From: Lentzea sp. NBRC 105346
Lineage (GTDB): Bacteria; Actinomycetota; Actinomycetes; Mycobacteriales; Pseudonocardiaceae
Assembly: GCF_030269605.1 (NCBI RefSeq)
Contig: NZ_BSTQ01000017.1
Location: 62,001-126,000 of the forward strand
Direction: 5' to 3'
DNA: 64,000 nucleotides
Position numbers and translations under genes: made by a program. Positions 17,201-24,678 of this stretch are shown here, one piece after another. The notes under the pieces are model-generated. The model saw only the letters and a list, made by a program, of their open reading frames with translations, was not told where the DNA came from and did no database searches. Positions within the stretch are counted from its first letter, which is position 1, and each line of letters starts with the position of its first letter.

Positions 17201-17269
17201 TCGGCAGCGGACGCAAGTGGCAATTCGGTGCGGCAAACCGTCCTGAGGGCGTACCAGTTCGGGCAGTAA
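14216..17269 (+). CDS. Secreted subtilisin-family (S8) serine protease
   Basis: A 1017-residue exported protease. After a Sec signal (MRRRTVTSAVALVLVAGLCG) comes a propeptide, then the S8 domain with catalytic Asp193 (VADLDGGYDASHPDL), His223 (GHGTHTAST) and Ser398 (ANGTSMATPHVTG). A second GTSM sequence (AKGTSMGTP) precedes the true serine motif by about 20 residues. The 500-residue C-terminal half is beta-rich and Ser/Thr-rich with Ig-like character, resembling large streptomycete S8 proteases. ATG 14216 is chosen for its signal peptide and GAGGA upstream. It likely degrades extracellular protein. Confidence 0.92.
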   Translation: MRRRTVTSAVALVLVAGLCGAAEASPRTPAPDSPHTVTLVTGDKVVLGDQPRVIRGPGRDRVSFYTSKRDGELTVVPSDAARLVEAGRLDERLFNVTALARDGFDDRHRSDLPLIVSGGFAASVVRELPALGGSSVLARKSELASLWRTGGFDRIWLNGKAHLVDDVSNAQIGVPAAWQAGFTGKGVKVADLDGGYDASHPDLKNVVATKDFTGSSIKDGYGHGTHTASTIAGSGAGSNGKYAGVAPDASLLIGKVCEDDGGCPEDAIIAGMQWAADQGASIVNMSLGGGPTDGKDPLSLALNKISAKSGALFVVAAGNAGAARKVGNPAAADLALAVGSVTKQDELSRFSSQGPRLVDDAIKPDIASPGSDIIAARAKGTSMGTPVNSLYTSANGTSMATPHVTGAAALLLQQHPSWKAPELKAALMNAASPLKDLTVYQQGAGRLDIGRAVSSPVRASAGSVNFGRFPWPHSTSPVTRKVTFFNSGSSASTLALKAPVALSASSVTVPAGGSASVDLSFTPKADGLLSDWLTATDGSLVVRVALGASVEPESYDVTVKRELRGEVDESWYGALVNVDTGVYNRLRFNEDGSKETLRLPKGRYDLIGFSESSTKGKRYATALVKPGIVVSSNTTVQADENTAKPVTVKAGKAKLDSYQASLVFGNDNLTYASSADTAFYATPTATQDRVLGFSFRPVLVDGTSVYNLVFGSKDRVPSSLAFSAGELAAVKATYYVQGATTTATRSDTGALPWDDSGLGYTDLPVKVPSTRTEYYTPGVTWKQQMSISDGTTAEFLTHVRKFERAGSFTNEWNRAPIGPIPDPVVREGNEITIDVALFAPGDVVSASEYDGVLNGAIKGTSELSRNGVVLGKSDTAGGGTFTATPGPLTLKTSATRSQKFSVLGSKVDATWTFNGSQLMFIRASGKVSSRGVAPSGAFPLTLRVGGNSGAVSGVELSVSYDDGKTWKTVPVTQSGDAYSAQLTHPAGNGFVGLRTSAADASGNSVRQTVLRAYQFGQ

Positions 17270-17307
17270 GTCCCAAAGTTGTCGGACCCCCCGGCCAAGA
17301 TGACCTC

Positions 17308-18261
17308 ATGGCAGACGCGATCGTGGCCGAGGGGCTGACAAAGCGGTACGGGTCGGTGGTCGCACTGGACGGCCTCGACCTGGCGGTGCCCGAGGGCACC
17401 GTGATGGGCCTGCTCGGTCCCAACGGAGCGGGCAAGACGACCTCCGTGCGGGTGTTCACGACCTTGCTGGAGCCCGACTCGGGCACCGCGCGGGTGGCGG
17501 GGCTCGACGTGCGTTCCGACGCCGTCGAGCTCCGCCGCCGGATCGGGTTGTCCGGTCAGTACGCGGCGGTGGACGAGTACCTGACGGGGTTCGAGAACCT
17601 CGACATGGTCGGGCGGCTCTACCACCTGGGCCGCACGGCCTCCCGCGACCGTGCCCGCGAGCTGCTCGAGGTGTTCGACCTGGTCGAGGCGGCCGACCGC
17701 ATGGTCAAGGGCTACTCCGGCGGCATGCGCAGACGCCTGGACCTCGCCGCATCCCTGGTGGCGCGGCCGTCCGTGCTGTTCCTCGACGAGCCGACGACGG
17801 GCCTCGACCCGCGGTCGCGCATGGGCATGTGGGACGTCATCGCGGAGCTGGTCGCGGGAGGCACGACGTTGCTGCTGACCACCCAGTACCTGGAGGAGGC
17901 CGACCGCCTCGCGGACCGGATCGCCGTGATCGACCACGGCCGCGTGATCGCGCTCGGCACCGCGGACCAGCTCAAGGACCAGGTGGGCGGCGAGCGCCTG
18001 GAGCTGACCGTCCGGCAGGCGTCCGACCTCGCGCTGGCGCGGTCGGCGCTGGCCGGGGTGGCGATCAGCGAGATCACCGTCGACGGTCACCAGCTGACCG
18101 TCCCGGTGTCCGGCGGCGCATCCGTGCTGGTGGAGGCGATCCGGCTGCTCGACGCCGAGGCCGTGAAAGTGCGCGACGTCGGTCTGCGCCGCCCCACGCT
18201 CGACGACGTGTTCCTGGCCCTGACGGGTCACGCGGCTTCTTCCTCGGAGGTCTCCCGGTGA
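17308..18261 (+). CDS. Second DrrA-type ABC exporter ATPase
   Basis: A 317-residue paralogue of the ATPase at 11103. Walker A GPNGAGKT, signature YSGGMRRRLDLAAS, Walker B VLFLDEPTTGLDP and the Gln-switch LLTTQYLEEADRLAD are all present, with the DrrA tail RRPTLDDVFLALTGH. ATG 17308 lies six bases after a CAAGAT box, so its message may be leaderless. No regulator gene is adjacent, unlike the first exporter. It is coupled to the downstream permease by a GTGA overlap. Confidence 0.92.
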   Translation: MADAIVAEGLTKRYGSVVALDGLDLAVPEGTVMGLLGPNGAGKTTSVRVFTTLLEPDSGTARVAGLDVRSDAVELRRRIGLSGQYAAVDEYLTGFENLDMVGRLYHLGRTASRDRARELLEVFDLVEAADRMVKGYSGGMRRRLDLAASLVARPSVLFLDEPTTGLDPRSRMGMWDVIAELVAGGTTLLLTTQYLEEADRLADRIAVIDHGRVIALGTADQLKDQVGGERLELTVRQASDLALARSALAGVAISEITVDGHQLTVPVSGGASVLVEAIRLLDAEAVKVRDVGLRRPTLDDVFLALTGHAASSSEVSR

Positions 18262-19055
18262 CGACTCTCGTGCAGTCCCTCGGCGACGGCGTGGTCATCG
18301 CCCGGCGCAACCTGCTCAAGGTCAAGCGCGTGCCGGACCTGATCTTCTTCTCGATCCTGTCGCCGATCATGTTCGTGCTGCTGTTCGGGTACGTGTTCGG
18401 CGGGTCGATCGAGATCCCCGGGATGAGCTACCGCGAGTTCCTGATGGCGGGGATCTTCGCGCAGACCGTGATGTTCGGCGCCTCCTTCACCGGTGCCGGC
18501 CTGGCCGAGGACATCCAGAAGGGCGTCATCGACCGCTTCCGGTCCCTGCCGATGGCCCGGTCGGCGGTGCTGGTCGGCCGGACGACGTCCGACCTGGTCA
18601 ACAACATCATGGTGATCACCGTGATGTCCCTGACGGGCCTCGCCGTCGGCTGGCGCGTCCACTCGTCGTTCTGGTCGGCGGCGGCCGGCTTCGCGCTGCT
18701 CATGCTGTTCGCCTACGCCTTCTCGTGGGGCATGGCGATCGTCGGCCTGCTGGTACCCAGCCCGGAGGTGTTCAGCAACGCGAGCTTCATGTTCATCTTC
18801 CCGCTGTCGTTCCTCGCGAACACCTTCGCCCGCACCGAGACGTTCCCGGCCCCGCTGCGGGTGTTCGCCGAATGGAACCCGGTCTCGTCGATCACCCAGG
18901 CGGTCCGCGAACTGTTCGGCAACACCGGTCCGCAACCACCCACGGCATGGCCGCTGCAGCACGCCGTCCTCGCCTCGCTGCTGTGGATCGCGATCCTCCT
19001 GGCCGTCTTCGTCCCCCTGGCCATCCGCCAGTACAAACGAGCGGCAGCCCGATGA
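18258..19055 (+). CDS. Second DrrB-type ABC exporter permease
   Basis: A 265-residue membrane subunit starting at GTG 18258, which overlaps the ATPase stop and has GGAGG seven bases upstream. Family blocks are YREFLMAGIFAQTV, KGVIDRFRSLPMARS, SFLANTFARTETFP and EWNPVSSITQAVRELFGNTG. The sequence is parallel to the first DrrB but clearly diverged, so the two systems probably have different substrates. The upstream frame extension to 17829 is antiparallel noise within the ATPase gene. Confidence 0.9.
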   Translation: MTTLVQSLGDGVVIARRNLLKVKRVPDLIFFSILSPIMFVLLFGYVFGGSIEIPGMSYREFLMAGIFAQTVMFGASFTGAGLAEDIQKGVIDRFRSLPMARSAVLVGRTTSDLVNNIMVITVMSLTGLAVGWRVHSSFWSAAAGFALLMLFAYAFSWGMAIVGLLVPSPEVFSNASFMFIFPLSFLANTFARTETFPAPLRVFAEWNPVSSITQAVRELFGNTGPQPPTAWPLQHAVLASLLWIAILLAVFVPLAIRQYKRAAAR

Positions 19056-19068
19056 CCGGAACGTGTGA

Positions 19069-19097
19069 TCGACGACATCGTAGATCGCCCATACGTT
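19069..19097 (+). promoter_or_regulatory. Possible leaderless promoter
   Basis: TCGACG (19069-19074) and TACGTT (19092-19097) are 17 bases apart; the second box ends seven bases before ATG 19105, and no ribosome site is present. The same TCGACG-17-TANNNT arrangement precedes the gene at 8243. Confidence 0.4.
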
Positions 19098-19104
19098 GAA
19101 CCGC

Positions 19105-19758
19105 ATGAGAAACCGCCTGACGGCTTTCCTCGCGTCGACGGCCCTGGCCCTCGTCATCGGCGTGCACCCGGCGGCAGCCGAGCCACTTCCGGCACCGGAG
19201 ATCTTCGCGACCAGCAACACCGCGGTGATCACCGACCCGGACGACCCGCGGCTGAGGACGCGGCTCGTGCGGTTCGACATCGAGGTGCGCGGCATCATCG
19301 CGACCAACGGCGGCCGCACCGAACGTTCGACGCTGCTCGACGGCGTGTTCTGGTCGAGCAGCCTGCAGCAGACCACCTACGAGCGGTCCCGCAAGTTCGA
19401 CGTGCGCGGGCTGAGCTCGGACGGCCTGCACCACGCGGCGGACGTGGTGCGCAAGCAGTACCAGCAGGAGTCGGTGCTCACTTTCGAGTTCCTGCCGAAG
19501 ATGTCGCCGCGGATCAACGCCGTGCAGGTCGAGGTGCCCGGTGTGACCCCGAAGCAGCTGCGCGACGGACTGGCGAACGACCCGGTGGCGCGCGAGAAGA
19601 TCGGCGGCGGGTCGGTCACCATGCACGACAAGCTGATCCTCGTCGCCGACCGGGACGACCTGTCGCTCGTGAAGGCGTTCGTCATCAAGATCGGTGGCAA
19701 CTGGGCGAACTCCACCACACGGCAGGGCGCGTGGGAGTTCGTGTCCACAGTGGAGTGA
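19105..19758 (+). CDS. Secreted uncharacterised protein
   Basis: A 217-residue exported protein with a Sec signal (MRNRLTAFLASTALALVIGV, cleavage near HPAAAEP). The mature part is compact and without cysteines, so it is not a lipoprotein. I do not recognise a domain; EVPGVTPKQLRDGLANDP and IGGGSVTMHDKLILV are notable blocks. A TTG three codons earlier is possible, but the ATG fits a leaderless start. It follows the second exporter by 49 bases and precedes rtcB by 45, with its own promoter-like boxes. Confidence 0.7.
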   Translation: MRNRLTAFLASTALALVIGVHPAAAEPLPAPEIFATSNTAVITDPDDPRLRTRLVRFDIEVRGIIATNGGRTERSTLLDGVFWSSSLQQTTYERSRKFDVRGLSSDGLHHAADVVRKQYQQESVLTFEFLPKMSPRINAVQVEVPGVTPKQLRDGLANDPVAREKIGGGSVTMHDKLILVADRDDLSLVKAFVIKIGGNWANSTTRQGAWEFVSTVE

Positions 19759-19768
19759 GGTAATCCGC

Positions 19769-19797
19769 TCGCGGCCCACGGCACCGCGACCTAGCCT
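19769..19797 (+). promoter_or_regulatory. Possible rtcB promoter (-10 box only)
   Basis: TAGCCT at 19792-19797 ends six bases before the rtcB ATG and no Shine-Dalgarno sequence is visible, suggesting a leaderless message. The expected -35 position (19769-19774) shows no good hexamer. Confidence 0.3.
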
Positions 19798-19803
19798 GGT
19801 CGC

Positions 19804-20982
19804 ATGGCAGCAACCATCGTCCGCGGACAGAACGTGGACATCCGCATGTGGACTCGACCGGACGAGGTCGAGCCGTTCGCCATGCAGCAGCTCCAGAACA
19901 TCTCCGCGCTGCCGTGGGCCGTGAAGCACATCGCCGTGATGCCGGACGTGCATTACGGCAAGGGCGCGACGGTCGGATCGGTGATCGCGTTGCGCGACGC
20001 CGTCTCCCCCGCGGCCGTCGGCGTGGACATCGGCTGCGGCATGACCGCCGTCCGGACGTCGATCAACGCCGCCGACCTGCCGGAGAGCCTCCGCCGGCTG
20101 CGCAGCCGCATCGAGTCGGTCGTGCCGGTCGGCTTCGGGCAGCACCGGGAACCGGCGTTCACCGAGCGCGACGCGCAGGACTGGCAGCGCTTCTGGAAGG
20201 CGTTCGACGAGCTCACCCCGGCCGTGAAGGCGCGGGCGGAGAAGGCGCGCAACCAGATGGGCACGCTCGGTGGCGGCAACCACTTCCTGGAGATCTGCCT
20301 GGACGAACGGCAGCAGGTGTGGGTGATGCTGCACTCCGGCTCGCGCGGCATCGGCAACGAGCTGGCGCAGCACCACATCTCGGTGGCGCGCACCCTCGCG
20401 CACAACGCCGAGCTGCCGGACCCGGACCTCGCGGTGTTCCTCGCGGGCACGCCGGAGATGGCCGAGTACCGCCACGACCTGTACTGGGCTCAGGACTACG
20501 CGCGACGCAACCGCGCGGTGATGCTGCGCTTGGTGACGGACGTGTTGCGCACCGAGTTCCCGCACATCGAGTTCGACGAGCCGATCTCGTGTCACCACAA
20601 CTACGTCGCCGAGGAGACGCACTTCGGCGAGGACGTTCTGGTGACGCGCAAGGGCGCGATCCGCGCCGGCCGCGGCGAGCTGGGCATCATCCCGGGTTCG
20701 ATGGGCACCGGAAGTTACATCGTGCGGGGACTGGGAAACCCGGACTCGTTCGAGTCGGCGAGCCACGGCGCGGGCCGCCGGATGTCGCGCAACAAGGCCC
20801 GCAAGACGTTCACGACCGAGGATCTGCGATCCCAGACCGCTGGGGTGGAGTGCCGCAAGGACTCGGGTGTCGTGGACGAGATTCCGGGCGCCTACAAGGA
20901 TATCGACACGGTCATCGCAGACCAGTCCGACCTCGTCAAGGTGGTCGCGAAGCTGAAGCAGGTCGTCTGTATCAAGGGCTGA
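19804..20982 (+). CDS. rtcB: RNA-splicing ligase RtcB
   Basis: A 392-residue GTP- and Mn-dependent ligase that joins RNA 2',3'-cyclic phosphate or 3'-phosphate ends to 5'-OH ends. Metal and nucleotide motifs are present: AVMPDVHYGKG, VGVDIGCGMTA (metal-binding Asp and Cys), LGGGNHFLE, MLHSGSRGIGNE, CHHNYV, IIPGSMGTGSY, and SHGAGRRMSR, which holds the His that becomes guanylylated. The protein ends in the family-typical VVCIKG. Archease, a common RtcB activator, is not encoded nearby. Role is tRNA or rRNA repair by family knowledge. Confidence 0.95.
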   Translation: MAATIVRGQNVDIRMWTRPDEVEPFAMQQLQNISALPWAVKHIAVMPDVHYGKGATVGSVIALRDAVSPAAVGVDIGCGMTAVRTSINAADLPESLRRLRSRIESVVPVGFGQHREPAFTERDAQDWQRFWKAFDELTPAVKARAEKARNQMGTLGGGNHFLEICLDERQQVWVMLHSGSRGIGNELAQHHISVARTLAHNAELPDPDLAVFLAGTPEMAEYRHDLYWAQDYARRNRAVMLRLVTDVLRTEFPHIEFDEPISCHHNYVAEETHFGEDVLVTRKGAIRAGRGELGIIPGSMGTGSYIVRGLGNPDSFESASHGAGRRMSRNKARKTFTTEDLRSQTAGVECRKDSGVVDEIPGAYKDIDTVIADQSDLVKVVAKLKQVVCIKG

Positions 20983-21066
20983 AGTTTGTTCACGCAATGA
21001 CAGGGAAACCCGGTAGACATCAGATTCCTTTACCGGCCAACGATCTTGGCCAACCAGGAGGTTTCG

Positions 21067-21624
21067 ATGTCTACCGGTGGCGTGATCGTTCTGGTGATCG
21101 CGGTGCTGGTCGTGCTCGCTTTGGCGGGTTTCGCCGCCATGAAGTTCGCGCAGCGCAAGCGGCTGCGGGAACGGTTCGGGCCGGAATACGACCGCACCGT
21201 CGCCGACAGCGACAACCGGTTCAGCGCGGAAAAGGAGCTCTCCGAGCGCGAGAAGAAGCACTCGGAGTTCGAACTGCGACCGCTTTCGCCCTCCGCGCAG
21301 GACAGCTACTCGCGGCACTGGGCGGTGCTGCAGGAACAGTTCGTCAACTCTCCGGAGAAGGCCGTCACGGACGCGGACCGTCTGGTCACGGATCTGATGG
21401 CCGAACGGGGATACCCCACCGAGGGTTATGAGGCGCAGCTGAGCGTGCTCTCCGTCGAGCACGCGAAGACGCTCGACCACTACCGCAAGGCGCACGACAT
21501 CTCCGAACGCCAGGAGATCGGTGAGGCCAGCACGGAGGACCTCAGGATGGCGATGGTCCACTACCGCAGCCTGTTCGAGGACCTGCTCCGCACCGGCTCC
21601 CGGAAGGAGAAGAGTGATGTCTGA
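21067..21624 (+). CDS. Membrane-anchored protein, paralogue of the next gene
   Basis: A 185-residue protein with one N-terminal membrane helix (VIVLVIAVLVVLALAGFAAM), a basic stop-transfer run (QRKRLRERFG) and a soluble helical domain on the cytoplasmic side. The C-terminal domain (WAVLQEQFVNSPEKAVTDAD, EDLRMAMVHYRSLFEDLL) is homologous to the end of the following gene product. ATG 21067 has AGGAGG upstream. The next ATG overlaps its last eight bases. Function unknown; similar actinomycete proteins are seen but uncharacterised. Confidence 0.82.
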   Translation: MSTGGVIVLVIAVLVVLALAGFAAMKFAQRKRLRERFGPEYDRTVADSDNRFSAEKELSEREKKHSEFELRPLSPSAQDSYSRHWAVLQEQFVNSPEKAVTDADRLVTDLMAERGYPTEGYEAQLSVLSVEHAKTLDHYRKAHDISERQEIGEASTEDLRMAMVHYRSLFEDLLRTGSRKEKSDV

Positions 21625-22135
21625 GCACCGCGCCGTCACCACCGAGGACCTGGCCCAGCAGGATCGGACTCAGGAGACTCCGGAGCGCGACTTCCCGGAG
21701 CAGCAGTCCGAGTTCCGTTCCGAGGAGCCCGAGTTCCGTTCCGAGTCGGGGACCGACGAGATTCCCGCGCAGCATGAGCCGGACGACTCCGGCACCATGC
21801 GGCAGGACACCCCTGAGCGCACTGATTCTGAGCGAATCGATTCTGGGCGCACCGACTCCGAGCAGCGGACCCCGTTGTTCGACCGCGAAGACACCGACCG
21901 GTTCCGGGAGAACTGGCGGTCCCTGCAGACCGACTTCGTCGACGACCCGCAGCAAGCCGTGCGGCAGGCCGACGAGCTGGTCGCCGAGGTCATGCAGACC
22001 CTCGCTTCGACGTTCGCCGAACACAAGCGGTCGTTGGAGGAGCAGTGGTCGCGCGGCGGTGAGCCGCAGACCGAGGACCTGAGGCTCGCACTGCAGCAGT
22101 ACCGCGTGTTCTTCCAGCAGCTGCTGTCCGTCTGA
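21617..22135 (+). CDS. Soluble paralogue with disordered acidic N-terminus
   Basis: A 172-residue cytoplasmic protein. The first 90 residues are low complexity, rich in Glu, Asp, Arg, Ser and Thr with repeats such as SEFRSEEPEFRSE and DSERIDSGRTDSE. The C-terminal domain (WRSLQTDFVDDPQQAVRQAD, EDLRLALQQYRVFFQQLL) matches that of the membrane-anchored neighbour. ATG 21617 has AAGGAG upstream and overlaps the previous stop, so the pair is co-translated. A pair of anchored and soluble forms suggests they share a binding partner; this is inference. Confidence 0.82.
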   Translation: MSEHRAVTTEDLAQQDRTQETPERDFPEQQSEFRSEEPEFRSESGTDEIPAQHEPDDSGTMRQDTPERTDSERIDSGRTDSEQRTPLFDREDTDRFRENWRSLQTDFVDDPQQAVRQADELVAEVMQTLASTFAEHKRSLEEQWSRGGEPQTEDLRLALQQYRVFFQQLLSV

Positions 22136-22154
22136 GCCCAACTCCGCAATACCT

Positions 22155-22184
22155 GGCGCCGTGGCCGTAACAGGTCACGGCGCC
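22155..22184. terminator. Hairpin between convergent genes
   Basis: GGCGCCGTGGCC (22155-22166) pairs with GGTCACGGCGCC (22173-22184), one G-T pair, around the loop GTAACA. It lies 20 bases after the end of the paralogue pair and 27 before the end of the opposing gene. T-runs are absent. Confidence 0.7.
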
Positions 22185-22210
22185 GGTGCGCGTCTTTCGC
22201 CGGCTTTCGG

Positions 22211-22552
22211 TCAGCTGGGGAGCTCGCGGATCTCCATCTCCAGCACGTCGATCTCGTCGCTGATGGCCTCGTCGAGCATGTCGTCGAGCAGCCGCCGGCA
22301 GTCCGCGGCGCCCCACTTGCTCCGCCCGGCGCCGAACCTCGGCACCTGCTCCCACCACACCGCGGGATTGTTCCAGAACGACCCGGAACCCTGGTCGACG
22401 CCCTCCAGGCAGCGCAGGTGTTTGTCGTGGTCGGGCATCGCACGCACGAACTCGATGAAGAACGCCAGGGCGTCGGGATTACTCACCGGAACGGCGCCAT
22501 AGCCGCGCAGACAGTCCTCGAGCTCGGCGAGGAACTCGGCCTTGAAGGTCAC
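22211..22552 (-). CDS. Small uncharacterised acidic protein
   Basis: A 113-residue soluble protein, acidic at the C-terminus (DDMLDEAISDEIDVLEMEIR). GTG 22552 is taken as start because upstream sequence loses normal codon bias, although the GGAGG is about 14 bases away. Distinctive block: FWNNPAVWWEQVPRFGAG. No domain recognised. It stands alone between a hairpin terminator and a 267-base intergenic region. Confidence 0.65.
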   Translation of the reverse strand: MTFKAEFLAELEDCLRGYGAVPVSNPDALAFFIEFVRAMPDHDKHLRCLEGVDQGSGSFWNNPAVWWEQVPRFGAGRSKWGAADCRRLLDDMLDEAISDEIDVLEMEIRELPS

Positions 22553-22819
22553 GGCACACCCCGCTCCCTCCGCACCGTTGCGGCATCTGGGTACGTTCCA
22601 ACAACAGTACCTCCGGGAGTTGTCCGGCAAACGAGTGCGAACGGGCGGTTCCTTCCGGCGTTCTCGGATTTTCTCGTGACCCGCTGTCGATTTCGCTGTT
22701 CCGGTTGCGTCACGGACGTAGCCGGATCGGATGCACGGCGTGCACACCTGGTTCGTCGAGATGCTCATCGCCGGGTGAATGCGGCAAGCCGGAAATACCG
22801 CCCAATCCTTTGTGGACGG
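22553..22819. other. Intergenic region, 267 bases
   Basis: No convincing gene in either strand; codon bias is lost here. It should hold the promoter of the leftward gene starting at 22552. The only structured element I see is TCCTTTGTGGAC at 22806-22817, one of six copies of a motif found across the window, immediately beside the gntR stop codon. Confidence 0.5.
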
Positions 22820-23599
22820 TCAGGACTCGGCGTGCAGGCGCGCGATGAAGCTGAACCGGTCGCCGCGGTAGAGCGAACGGGCGCGTTCGATCGGGTGACC
22901 GTCGGTGTCGTAGGAGACTCGGTGCAGCAACAACATCGGCAACGCTGGGTTAGTACCGATGAGCAACGCCTCGCGCGGTGTGGCGAGCACGGTCTCGATG
23001 CGTTCCTCGGCGTCGAGGAAGCTCACGCCGAGCTGTTCGGTGAGATGCGCGTAGAGCGACCCGGCCGGGTCGAGCTCCTCGCGCAGCCGGGGGAAACGTA
23101 TGGCCGAAAGATACGTGGATTCGAGTCCGATGCGTTCCTCATCGGCGATGAGCACGCGTTCGAGGTGGAACACCGGGTCGCCGGGCTCCAGGAGCAGGTC
23201 GCGGGCCAGCTGGTCGTCCGCGCGCACCGGCTCGAAGGTGATGACGGTGCGGCACGGCTCGACGCCCTGCCTGCGCATGCCCTCGGTGTAGCTGACGAGC
23301 GACAACGGTTGCACGAGTTTCGGCGGTGCGACGAAGGTTCCGCTGCCCTGGCGGCGGATCAGCTTGCCCTCGAGGACGAGCTCGCTCACCGCCTGCCGCA
23401 ACGTCACCCTGGACACCGAGAATCGTTCGGCGAGCTCCCGCTCCGAGGGCAGGACCGTGCCCTCGCCGAGTGTCTCGACGAGCTCGAACAGCTCGGTCTT
23501 CACCGCGTAGTAGCGCGGCACCCGCCCGTGCTCGGGGACCCCGGCACGAACCGGTCTGTCGGCACGGTGGCGTTGAGGCACTGACGGAACGCGGTTCAC
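22820..23599 (-). CDS. GntR-family regulator (HutC/UTRA type)
   Basis: A 259-residue regulator. The winged helix-turn-helix covers LPSERELAERFSVSRVTLRQ and LIRRQGSGTFV; a UTRA ligand domain follows (FLDAEERIETVLATPREALL, GHPIERARSLYRGDRFSF). GTG 23599 is preferred, though GTG 23623 or later starts are possible and none has a good ribosome site. It lies 68 bases downstream of a binding-lipoprotein gene on the same strand, so it may respond to that protein's ligand or a derived metabolite. Confidence 0.88.
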   Translation of the reverse strand: MNRVPSVPQRHRADRPVRAGVPEHGRVPRYYAVKTELFELVETLGEGTVLPSERELAERFSVSRVTLRQAVSELVLEGKLIRRQGSGTFVAPPKLVQPLSLVSYTEGMRRQGVEPCRTVITFEPVRADDQLARDLLLEPGDPVFHLERVLIADEERIGLESTYLSAIRFPRLREELDPAGSLYAHLTEQLGVSFLDAEERIETVLATPREALLIGTNPALPMLLLHRVSYDTDGHPIERARSLYRGDRFSFIARLHAES

Positions 23600-23621
23600 G
23601 TCTTGTGAGCATACGTCACTC

Positions 23622-23643
23622 ACCGTGCGAGCGATCTCACGGT
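23622..23643. promoter_or_regulatory. Inverted repeat upstream of gntR
   Basis: ACCGTG (23622-23627) and CACGGT (23638-23643) are exact complements ten bases apart, 23 bases upstream of the gntR start; GTGAG/CTCAC arms also flank 23606-23624. Possible autoregulatory operator. Confidence 0.3.
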
Positions 23644-23667
23644 CCGAACTGTTAATCCTTGATCCGC

Positions 23668-24501
23668 CTAGTCCTTGATTTGCGGCGGGTCCGGAATCTT
23701 GTAACCGGAGGAGCCGATGTTGTCCTCGAGCGACTTGCGCCAGGCTCCGCTGCTGATCATCTTGCGCACCGCGCCGACGACCTTCGCCTTGCTGGTCGGG
23801 TCGTTGCGGTGCATGCCGATGCCGTACTCCTCCTTGCTGAACGGCGCGCCGACGACGCGCAGCAGCTCGGGGTTCTGGGCGGCGTAGCCGGCGAGGAGGA
23901 CGTCGTCGGTGGTGACGGCGTCGACGTTGCTCGCGAGCAGGGCGGTGACGCAGTCGCTGAACTTCGCGTACTCGACCAGCTTCACGTCCTTGGCGAACTG
24001 GTCCTTGACGTACGCGGCGGAGGTGGAGCCGGCGGTCGAGCAGAGCCGCAGGTCCTTGCTCAGCGACTTCGGGCCCTCGATGCGGTTCTCGTTGAAGCGC
24101 ACCAGGAGGTCCTGACCGGCGACGAAGTACGGGCCGACGAAGTCGACGAGCTCCTTGCGCTTCTCGGTGATCGAGTAGGTGGAGACGACGAGGTCGACCT
24201 CCCCCGAGGTCAGGAGCGTCTCGCGTGAGCCCGTCTGGGCCTCCCGCCAGGTGATGTTGTCCTCGGAGACGCCCAGCTCGTTGGCGATGTACTTGGCGAC
24301 GTCGACGTCGAAGCCCTTGTACGTGCCGTCGAGGCGGCGCACCGACATGCCCGGCTGGTCGTAGGAGACCGCGATGGTGAGCCGATCGGTGGCGTTGGCC
24401 TTGCCGATGAGCGTGGTCTGATCGGAGGAACCGCACGAGGCGAGGAGGAGCAGTGCCGTTGATGTTCCGGCTACCAGGCGAAGGACCGCGGCGGGCGTCA
24501 T
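23668..24501 (-). CDS. Amino-acid-type ABC binding lipoprotein
   Basis: A 277-residue solute-binding protein of the family-3 (polar amino acid, GluB-like) class. Lipobox LLASC follows a hydrophobic signal; ligand-site blocks include GFDVDVAKYIANELG, GEVDLVVSTYSITEKRKELV and NVDAVTTDDVLLAGY. ATG 24501 is preceded by GGGAG; the upstream extension lacks codon bias. No permease or ATPase gene is adjacent, so it either serves a transporter encoded elsewhere or has a sensory role with the neighbouring GntR regulator. Glutamate is the likeliest ligand by family, not proven. Confidence 0.88.
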   Translation of the reverse strand: MTPAAVLRLVAGTSTALLLLASCGSSDQTTLIGKANATDRLTIAVSYDQPGMSVRRLDGTYKGFDVDVAKYIANELGVSEDNITWREAQTGSRETLLTSGEVDLVVSTYSITEKRKELVDFVGPYFVAGQDLLVRFNENRIEGPKSLSKDLRLCSTAGSTSAAYVKDQFAKDVKLVEYAKFSDCVTALLASNVDAVTTDDVLLAGYAAQNPELLRVVGAPFSKEEYGIGMHRNDPTSKAKVVGAVRKMISSGAWRKSLEDNIGSSGYKIPDPPQIKD

Positions 24502-24678
24502 TCTCTCCCTCTTCGACTTGCGTTCGCTGCTTGCGTTCTGCGGGCGTGCGCCGACGCGACTGCATGCGGACGACGTCGTCCGGGTCGAACTCTCGGCGAT
24601 TCCGGGAAACCTAGGCGGCGATCCGACGTGTGTCCATACCCACGTGCGAATAGAGACAACAGAATCGTTCACTCCGGG

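Noticed and set aside
23600-24565. N-terminal extension of the GntR gene to 581 residues
   Set aside because: The extension reads through the binding-lipoprotein gene in another frame and lacks any domain; GntR proteins start close to 23599.
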